From positions 1-35,952 of the forward strand of contig JAHJJH010000152.1 in the NCBI GenBank assembly GCA_018823105.1: 35,952 bases of DNA, in the 5' to 3' direction. Below are positions 31,383 to 35,952 of this stretch, piece after piece; the stretch's first letter is position 1, and every line of letters starts with the position of its first letter. The notes beneath the pieces are model-generated. The model searched no databases. It saw only the letters and a list, made by a program, of their open reading frames with translations, and had not been told where the DNA came from. This DNA is from Verrucomicrobiota bacterium (GTDB lineage Bacteria > Verrucomicrobiota > Kiritimatiellia > CAIQIC01 > JAGNIJ01). The position numbers and the translations under genes are program-made.

Positions 31383-32711
31383 ATGTTCGACAAACTCACA
31401 GGCGCCCTGCAGGACCTCTTCCGGAAATGGCGCGGGGTAGGCAAGCTCTCGGAGCGCAATGTGCAGGATGCGCTGCGCGAGGTCCGCCTGACCCTGCTCG
31501 AGGCCGACGTCCATTACCAGGTTGCCCGCGATTTCATCGGCCGGGTCAAGGAAAAGGCGCTGGGCCGCGAGGTGCTGGACAGCATCACGCCCGGCCAGCA
31601 GATGATCAAAATCGTGCACGACGAACTGGTCGTGCTGCTCGGCGGCGCGCACCGGGACTTCGACTTTTCCGGCCGCCCGGCCTCCGTTCTCCTGCTGGGG
31701 TTGCACGGCGCGGGCAAGACCACCACCGCCGCGAAACTGGCCCGGCTTTGGAAGAAAAAAGAAAAGAAGGTCTTGCTCGTCGCCTGCGACCTTCGGCGGC
31801 CCGCGGCGGTGGACCAGTTGCGCATCCTGGCCGGCCAGGCGGAGGCGCTTTTTTTCCCGCCGCGGCCGGGCGAAGCGCTGCCGGACCTGGGTCGCCGCGC
31901 GCTCGAGCAGGCCGGGAGGGACGCCTGCGATGTCGTCCTTTTCGACACCGGCGGACGGTTCCAGATGGACGCGGAACTGGTGGCCGAGGTTCGCGAACTC
32001 CGTGAGGCCGTTCGCCCCGGGAATGTCGTCCTCGTGCTCGACGCGGCCATCGGGCAGGAGTCCGTCCATGTCGCCGAGACTTTCCACAAGGAAGTCGGGC
32101 TCACCGGCCTGATCCTGACAAAGCTCGACGGGGACGCGCGGGGCGGGGCGGCCCTGTCGGTTCATGCGGTCACCGGCTGTCCGATCCTGGTGACCGGCAC
32201 GGGGGAACAGCTGGACAACCTGGAGCCCTTTTACCCGGACCGGATGGCCTCGCGCATCCTGGGCATGGGCGACGTCGTCAGCCTGGTCGAGAAGGCCCAG
32301 CAGGCCGTGGATGTGAAGGAAATGCAGAAGATGCAGGAGCGGCTGCTCGAAGACCGGTTCACCCTGGAGGATTTCCTCGAGCAGATCCAGCAGGTCAAGC
32401 GGCTTGGGCCGGTGGAGAATCTTCTTGAAATGATGCCGGGGGCTGGTATGTTGCGCGGGCGCGTCCGGCCGGAGCAGGCCGGGCAGGTGGCGGCGGAGTG
32501 GAAGAAAGCCGAAGCCATCCTGCGCAGCATGACCCCCGGCGAACGGCGGAATCCGGACATCCTGGATGCCGGTCGTCGCCGGAGAATTGCCCTGGGCAGC
32601 GGGACCGCGGTGCAGGACGTGAACGCCGTGCTCCAGCAGTATGAACAGGCGCGGCGCATGACGCGGCAATTCAAGCATATGCAAAAAAGGTTGCTCCGGA
32701 AGGGCCGGTAG
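31383..32711 (+). CDS. ffh: Signal recognition particle protein Ffh
   Basis: The 442-residue SRP54-family GTPase binds signal peptides and 4.5S RNA. The N domain (1-90) and G domain carry the P-loop GLHGAGKTTT (106-115), DLRRPAAVDQL, TKLDGDARGG (246-255) and the closing GEQLDNLEPFYPDRMASRILGMGD, all as in the family. The Walker-B/G3 motif reads DTGGR (188-192) where DTAGR is normal. A Met-rich M domain forms the last 120 residues. ATG 31383 has a C-rich leader and no clear Shine-Dalgarno site. It precedes the rpsP cluster, as in many bacteria. Confidence 0.95.
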   Translation: MFDKLTGALQDLFRKWRGVGKLSERNVQDALREVRLTLLEADVHYQVARDFIGRVKEKALGREVLDSITPGQQMIKIVHDELVVLLGGAHRDFDFSGRPASVLLLGLHGAGKTTTAAKLARLWKKKEKKVLLVACDLRRPAAVDQLRILAGQAEALFFPPRPGEALPDLGRRALEQAGRDACDVVLFDTGGRFQMDAELVAEVRELREAVRPGNVVLVLDAAIGQESVHVAETFHKEVGLTGLILTKLDGDARGGAALSVHAVTGCPILVTGTGEQLDNLEPFYPDRMASRILGMGDVVSLVEKAQQAVDVKEMQKMQERLLEDRFTLEDFLEQIQQVKRLGPVENLLEMMPGAGMLRGRVRPEQAGQVAAEWKKAEAILRSMTPGERRNPDILDAGRRRRIALGSGTAVQDVNAVLQQYEQARRMTRQFKHMQKRLLRKGR

Positions 32712-32793
32712 GGTATCAAAACCAGTCACGTTCAACGCCGAAAGCCGCCTGCGTTCATGCGGGCAGCGCCGCGGAGCGTGGCGGGAGGAAGCT

Positions 32794-33072
32794 ATGGCGG
32801 TTAAGATTCGATTGCGGAGGATGGGCAGCAACAAGAAGCCCTTTTTCCGGGTGGTCGTGACGGACATGCGGTGCCCCAGCAGCGGGCGTTTTCTCGAAAC
32901 GCTGGGCTGGTACGATCCGAAGCGGAAGGGCAGCAACTACGAGCTGGACCTCGAGCGGATCGGGTACTGGACGGAGCGGGGCGCGCAGGTGTCCGACACG
33001 GTCAGCAGCCTGGTGCGGAAAAATAAAGCCGCGCAGCGCCGGGCCGCCGCGGCGGCAAAAAGCTCGGCTTGA
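32794..33072 (+). CDS. rpsP: Ribosomal protein bS16
   Basis: The 92-residue product starts MAVKIRLRRMGSNKKPFFRVVV, the hallmark of bS16, and ends in an Ala/Lys-rich tail. It stabilises the 5' domain of the small subunit. A GGGAGGAAG site lies just before ATG 32794. It is the first gene of the rpsP-khpA-trmD-rplS run, 82 bp after ffh. The length is at the upper end of normal because of the basic tail. Confidence 0.97.
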   Translation: MAVKIRLRRMGSNKKPFFRVVVTDMRCPSSGRFLETLGWYDPKRKGSNYELDLERIGYWTERGAQVSDTVSSLVRKNKAAQRRAAAAAKSSA

Positions 33073-33084
33073 GGATGGAGTCTT

Positions 33085-33315
33085 ATGAGGGAACTGGTTG
33101 AGTATATTGTCCGTGCACTGGTGGACCATCCCCAGGACGTCCGCCTGACCGAGGTGGACGGAGAGCGCACGGTGATTTTTGAATTGCGTTGCCATCCGGA
33201 CGATGTGGGCAAGGTCATCGGGAAGAACGGCAAGACCGTGGGGGCCATCCGGACCTTGTTGAGCACGGCGGCCGCCCGCCAGGGGAAACGGGCCATGCTG
33301 GAGGTCGTCGAGTGA
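33085..33315 (+). CDS. khpA: KH-domain RNA-binding protein KhpA
   Basis: The 76-residue protein is a single KH domain with the GKNG loop (GKVIGKNGKTVGAIRTLL). It matches the KhpA/YlqC family, which lies between rpsP and rimM/trmD in many bacteria. It binds RNA, usually with KhpB, and affects division and cell wall control in Gram-positives. It is 12 bp after rpsP and 6 bp before trmD. rimM, normally next, is absent. Confidence 0.93.
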   Translation: MRELVEYIVRALVDHPQDVRLTEVDGERTVIFELRCHPDDVGKVIGKNGKTVGAIRTLLSTAAARQGKRAMLEVVE

Positions 33316-33321
33316 GCGGGC

Positions 33322-34059
33322 ATGGGTGCGTCGCTCAAGATTGATGTCCTGACCATATTCCCGGGGATGCTGGAAGGATTCCTCGGCGAAAGTATGCTCA
33401 AGCGGGCCGCCCGGTCGGGCGCGGTGGAATTCCGGATCGTCAACCTGCGGGATTTTACGACCGATGCGCACCGGACGACGGACGACCGCCCCTACGGCGG
33501 CGGGCCAGGCATGGTGATGAAGCCGGAGCCCATTTTCGCCGCCGTGGAGTCGCTGCAGCCGGGGGGCGCCCGGGTGATCCTGATGACGCCCCAGGGGCGG
33601 AAGTTTGACCAGGCCCTGGCCCGGGAGCTGGCCGGCGGATCGCATCTGATCTTTATTTGCGGTCATTACGAGGGCGTGGATGAGCGCGTGCGGCAGGCGC
33701 TGGCCACCGATGAGATTTCCATCGGCGACTACGTGCTGACGAACGGGGCGGTGGCGGCCGCGGTGGTCATCGATGCCGTGGTGCGGCTGCGGCCGGGCGT
33801 GCTCGGCGGTGAGGGCGCTACGGAGGAAGAGTCGTTCAGCGCCGGCGGGCTGGAGTACCCGCAGTACACGCGGCCCCCCGAGTTCCGGGGCCTGAAGGTC
33901 CCCGAGGTGCTGGTCTCCGGAGACCATGGGGAAATCCGGCGCTGGCGGCAGGAGCAGTCGCGGCAGCGGACCCGCGAGCGCCGGCCGGACCTGCTGCATG
34001 ACGGAAAAGACAGAGCTTCAAAACACGAGGTGAGTGATGAGAACGAAGATGCTGGATAA
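33322..34059 (+). CDS. trmD: tRNA (guanine37-N1)-methyltransferase
   Basis: The 245-residue SPOUT methyltransferase makes m1G37 in tRNAs reading CNN codons, which prevents +1 frameshifting. Family motifs are [43 protein letters not shown] with the trefoil-knot SAM site, [12 protein letters not shown], and the C-terminal LEYPQYTRP and [11 protein letters not shown]. The gene starts 6 bp after khpA, and its 3' end overlaps the start of rplS by 23 bp. The extra C-terminal residues (after about 228) are hydrophilic and probably disordered. Confidence 0.97.
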   Translation: MGASLKIDVLTIFPGMLEGFLGESMLKRAARSGAVEFRIVNLRDFTTDAHRTTDDRPYGGGPGMVMKPEPIFAAVESLQPGGARVILMTPQGRKFDQALARELAGGSHLIFICGHYEGVDERVRQALATDEISIGDYVLTNGAVAAAVVIDAVVRLRPGVLGGEGATEEESFSAGGLEYPQYTRPPEFRGLKVPEVLVSGDHGEIRRWRQEQSRQRTRERRPDLLHDGKDRASKHEVSDENEDAG

Positions 34060-34390
34060 AATCAGTGGCGAGCAGACCCGGAAAGAAGCCATGCCGGCCC
34101 TGCACATCGGCGACGCGGTGCGGGTCCAGGTGAAGATCAAGGAGGGTGACAAGGAACGCCTCCAGGCCTTTTCCGGAATCCTGATCGCCCGCGATGGAAC
34201 GGGCGCCACGGAAACCATCACCGTGCGGCGCGTCTCCTACGGCGAAGGCGTCGAACGAGTTTTCCCCCTGCACGCGCCCAGCGTGGCCAAAATCGAGGTG
34301 GAAAAGCACGGCCGGGTCCGCCGGGCCAAGCTCTATTACCTGCGCCGCGCCACGGGGAAAAAAGCGCGCCTGACCGAGGTTAAAAACTAA
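34037..34390 (+). CDS. rplS: Ribosomal protein bL19
   Basis: The protein is about 117 residues and sits at the 30S-50S interface of the large subunit. It shows [43 protein letters not shown] and the [10 protein letters not shown] ending typical of bL19. ATG 34037 is preceded by GAGG; ATG 34049 is the only other sensible start, and GTG 34034 is less likely. It overlaps trmD by 23 bp, so the two are probably coupled. Confidence 0.96.
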   Translation: MRTKMLDKISGEQTRKEAMPALHIGDAVRVQVKIKEGDKERLQAFSGILIARDGTGATETITVRRVSYGEGVERVFPLHAPSVAKIEVEKHGRVRRAKLYYLRRATGKKARLTEVKN

Positions 34391-34403
34391 CAGGATTCCC
34401 GGG

Positions 34404-35045
34404 TTGCTGCGGTTCGAGCGTCAGGTCTGGTCCTGCGGTTGCGTCCATGTGGCGGGCGTGGATGAGGCCGGGCGCGGGCCGCTGGCGGGCCCGGTCGTCG
34501 CCGCCGCGGTCCTCTTCGAGCCGGAGTTCCTGGTCGCGCAGGCACAGGGCGAACTCGAGGGATTGACCGACTCCAAGAAACTCTCCTCCGCGCGGCGGGA
34601 ACATTTTTTCTCCCTTCTGACGAGCCGGGCCGACGTCTCCATCGGCGTCGGCCGCGCCGAGGTCGAAGAAATAGACCGGCTCAACATTCTTCGCGCCACC
34701 CACCTCGCCATGGCCCGCGCCCTGAAGGCGCTCCCCATGACCCCGGACCACGCGCTCGTGGACGGCCGCCCCGTTCCGAACCTGCCCTGTCCCTCCACGG
34801 CGATTGTCGGCGGTGACGGGCTGAGCCTGTCTATCGCCGCCGCCAGCGTGGTGGCCAAGGTCACGCGGGACCGCCTGATGGAGGAACTCGACCATCAGCA
34901 TCCCGGCTATGGATTCGTGCGCCACAAGGGGTATGGCACGCCGGAGCACCTGGCCGCCCTGCGCCGCCTCGGTCCTTCCCCCTGCCACCGCCGTTCCTTC
35001 GCCCCCGTCTCCCAACTCTCCCTTCCCTTCCCCCTTCCCCATTAA
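34404..35045 (+). CDS. rnhB: Ribonuclease HII
   Basis: The 213-residue enzyme cleaves RNA in RNA-DNA hybrids, including single ribonucleotides. The N-terminal catalytic motif VAGVDEAGRGPLAGPVVAAAV holds the first Asp-Glu pair; HALVDGRPVP has a further Asp, and AAASVVAKVTRDRLM is the typical helix. TTG 34404 is taken as start because AGGA lies upstream and the RFERQVWSCG opening fits the family. The last residues (SLPFPLPH) are read from a C/T-rich low-complexity tract that runs on into the yraN leader, so the tail is probably not conserved. Confidence 0.93.
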   Translation: MLRFERQVWSCGCVHVAGVDEAGRGPLAGPVVAAAVLFEPEFLVAQAQGELEGLTDSKKLSSARREHFFSLLTSRADVSIGVGRAEVEEIDRLNILRATHLAMARALKALPMTPDHALVDGRPVPNLPCPSTAIVGGDGLSLSIAAASVVAKVTRDRLMEELDHQHPGYGFVRHKGYGTPEHLAALRRLGPSPCHRRSFAPVSQLSLPFPLPH

Positions 35046-35067
35046 CCATCAACCATGCCCATCCCCC

Positions 35068-35496
35068 ATGTGGTGGCCCTTCAAAAGGAAAAGTGATCCG
35101 GCTGAGGATGCCCGCCACCGCGCCGGCGTCTGGGGCGAGAAGCAGGCCGAGCACTACTTGCGGCGCCGGGGCTTCCGCATCCTGGGGCGCCGCGTCCGCG
35201 TCGGCCGGCGGGATGAAATTGATCTCCTGGCCCGGGATGGCGACACGCTGGTGTTCGTCGAGGTGAAAACGCGGGCGAGCGAGGACTTCGGAAGACCGTT
35301 CTCCTCCGTGACTCGGGACAAGCGCCACGCGCTCTCCCGTGCCGCCGTCCGCTACATGATGCGACTTCGCCGCCCGCCCGCCTATTTTCGTTTCGACGTC
35401 GTCGAAGTCATCGGCGTGGAAGGCGAGGCGGCCCCCGAAATCCGGCACATCCCGAACGCCTTCACGCTGCATCCCCCCTACCGGGTGCCGTGGTGA
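35068..35496 (+). CDS. yraN: UPF0102 (YraN-like) nuclease-fold protein
   Basis: The 142-residue protein belongs to the YraN family, a small fold related to PD-(D/E)xK nucleases. The core motif is RRDEIDLLARDGDTLVFVEVKTRAS, with Glu, Asp and the E-x-K arrangement expected for metal binding. It is commonly encoded next to rnhB, as here. ATG 35068 (MWWPFKRKSD) is chosen; no clear Shine-Dalgarno site is seen in the pyrimidine-rich leader. The biological role is not established. Confidence 0.9.
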   Translation: MWWPFKRKSDPAEDARHRAGVWGEKQAEHYLRRRGFRILGRRVRVGRRDEIDLLARDGDTLVFVEVKTRASEDFGRPFSSVTRDKRHALSRAAVRYMMRLRRPPAYFRFDVVEVIGVEGEAAPEIRHIPNAFTLHPPYRVPW

Positions 35497-35503
35497 GAAG
35501 CCC

Positions 35504-35553
35504 CTCGCTCACGCCCGGGCTACAAAAGCGGTGTAGCCGCGAGCGTAAGCGAG
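35504..35553. repeat. 50-bp palindromic (REP-like) element after yraN
   Basis: Outer arms CTCGCTCACGC and GCGTAAGCGAG pair over 11 bases with one G-T mismatch, and inside GGCTACA pairs with TGTAGCC. It begins 7 bp after the yraN stop and lacks a T-run. The shape matches dispersed REP-type elements. Confidence 0.6.
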
Positions 35554-35607
35554 CGGAGTGGAAAAAATGGATTGAATGACGGCTCCTGGAAAAGGTCTAA
35601 TTCGATA

Positions 35608-35952
35608 ATGAAGCATTGCTTCTTCACCCTCGCGGCGTGGTTGATCCTTGTCCATTTGTCCAACGCTCCGGCCCAGATTCCGGCCGACCTGCTGGAGCAG
35701 GCGACGCAACTCGGCGAGCAACTGGCCCGGGAACACCTGCCGGCCGACCTCCTCGATCAGTTTGAATTCCCATCCCCGGAGATGTGGAACGACTTCTGGG
35801 GCAACGTGACGAGTACCCTCGAGTCCGGGTCGCTGGAGGACCTGGCCTGGATGAAGCCCGCCGTGGAATCGGCCATCGAGATGCTGCGCCTGGTGCCCGT
35901 GGGGGCGCCGTATGCGGATTGGTTGGAGCAGCGCCTGGATTATTTTGACATG
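35608..35952 (+). CDS. Secreted protein of unknown type, 3' end missing
   Basis: A frame of 115 codons runs to the right edge without a stop. It begins with a signal peptide (MKHCFFTLAAWLILVHLSNAPAQ), followed by helical, acidic sequence (LLEQATQLGEQLAREHLPADLL) and a PYADWLEQRLDYFDM segment at the edge. A start ATG at 35608 has AAAGGT upstream at fair spacing. The last segment recalls the region before lytic transglycosylase domains in some PVC proteins, but only weakly. The actual domain lies outside the window. Confidence 0.65.
   Translation, partial: MKHCFFTLAAWLILVHLSNAPAQIPADLLEQATQLGEQLAREHLPADLLDQFEFPSPEMWNDFWGNVTSTLESGSLEDLAWMKPAVESAIEMLRLVPVGAPYADWLEQRLDYFDM

Noticed and set aside
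1-35952. tRNA, rRNA or other known structured RNA genes
   Set aside because: No cloverleaf with a GTTCRA-type T-loop and CCA-ready end, and no rRNA-like conserved stretch, was noticed. This was by eye, so a covariance search could still find one.

Overview
The window is a GC-rich stretch of a diderm bacterial chromosome. It carries a TamA/TamB outer-membrane assembly pair, a secreted cyclophilin, a prepilin-like protein and an outer-membrane beta-barrel, all of which imply an outer membrane. Several traits suggest the Verrucomicrobiota / Kiritimatiellota / Lentisphaerota part of the PVC group. They are short palindromes that read in-frame as GTGVPPV and GRAGSTNPP, a zinc-ribbon/EIIA fusion, Ser/Thr kinases with helical repeats, and LamG-HYR surface proteins. 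This placement is an inference from gene style; no rRNA is present.

Layout. (1) 1-4.6 kb is an accessory patch of lower GC. It holds the end of a TPR-like gene, a secreted Cys-rich protein with an HExxH-type motif, and two diverged copies of an unknown secreted protein. A REP-associated tyrosine transposase (RAYT) with perfect 26-bp inverted ends sits between the two copies. (2) 4.6-10.2 kb is a long structured leader followed by tamA-tamB. (3) 10.4-12.1 kb holds a redoxin and a zinc-ribbon/PTS-EIIA fusion on the plus strand. (4) 12.2-21.0 kb is a minus-strand block, in transcription order: cyclophilin, ROK sugar kinase, ppx, ppk1, CHAD protein, Ser/Thr kinase, prepilin-like protein. The ROK-ppx-ppk1-CHAD genes overlap or nearly touch and form a polyphosphate operon. 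(5) 21.4-28.2 kb is a plus-strand surface or secretion cluster: a LamG-HYR protein, a small anchored protein, a 1288-residue secreted RHS protein with a Cys-rich HELVH tip, and an outer-membrane barrel. (6) 28.5-35.5 kb is conserved translation and secretion housekeeping: rpmE, prfA-prmC, a membrane zinc-finger protein, ffh, rpsP-khpA-trmD-rplS, rnhB and yraN. The window ends inside a secreted protein gene.

How they work together. prmC modifies the GGQ loop of the prfA product. ffh starts the rpsP/trmD/rplS ribosome-biogenesis cluster, and rimM is missing from its usual place there. ppk1 makes polyphosphate, ppx degrades it and CHAD proteins bind it, so the adjacent ROK kinase may be functionally tied to that pool. 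The accessory regions hold the least explained material: the secreted HExxH-type proteins, their unknown neighbours, and several families of small palindromic and 7-bp tandem repeats.
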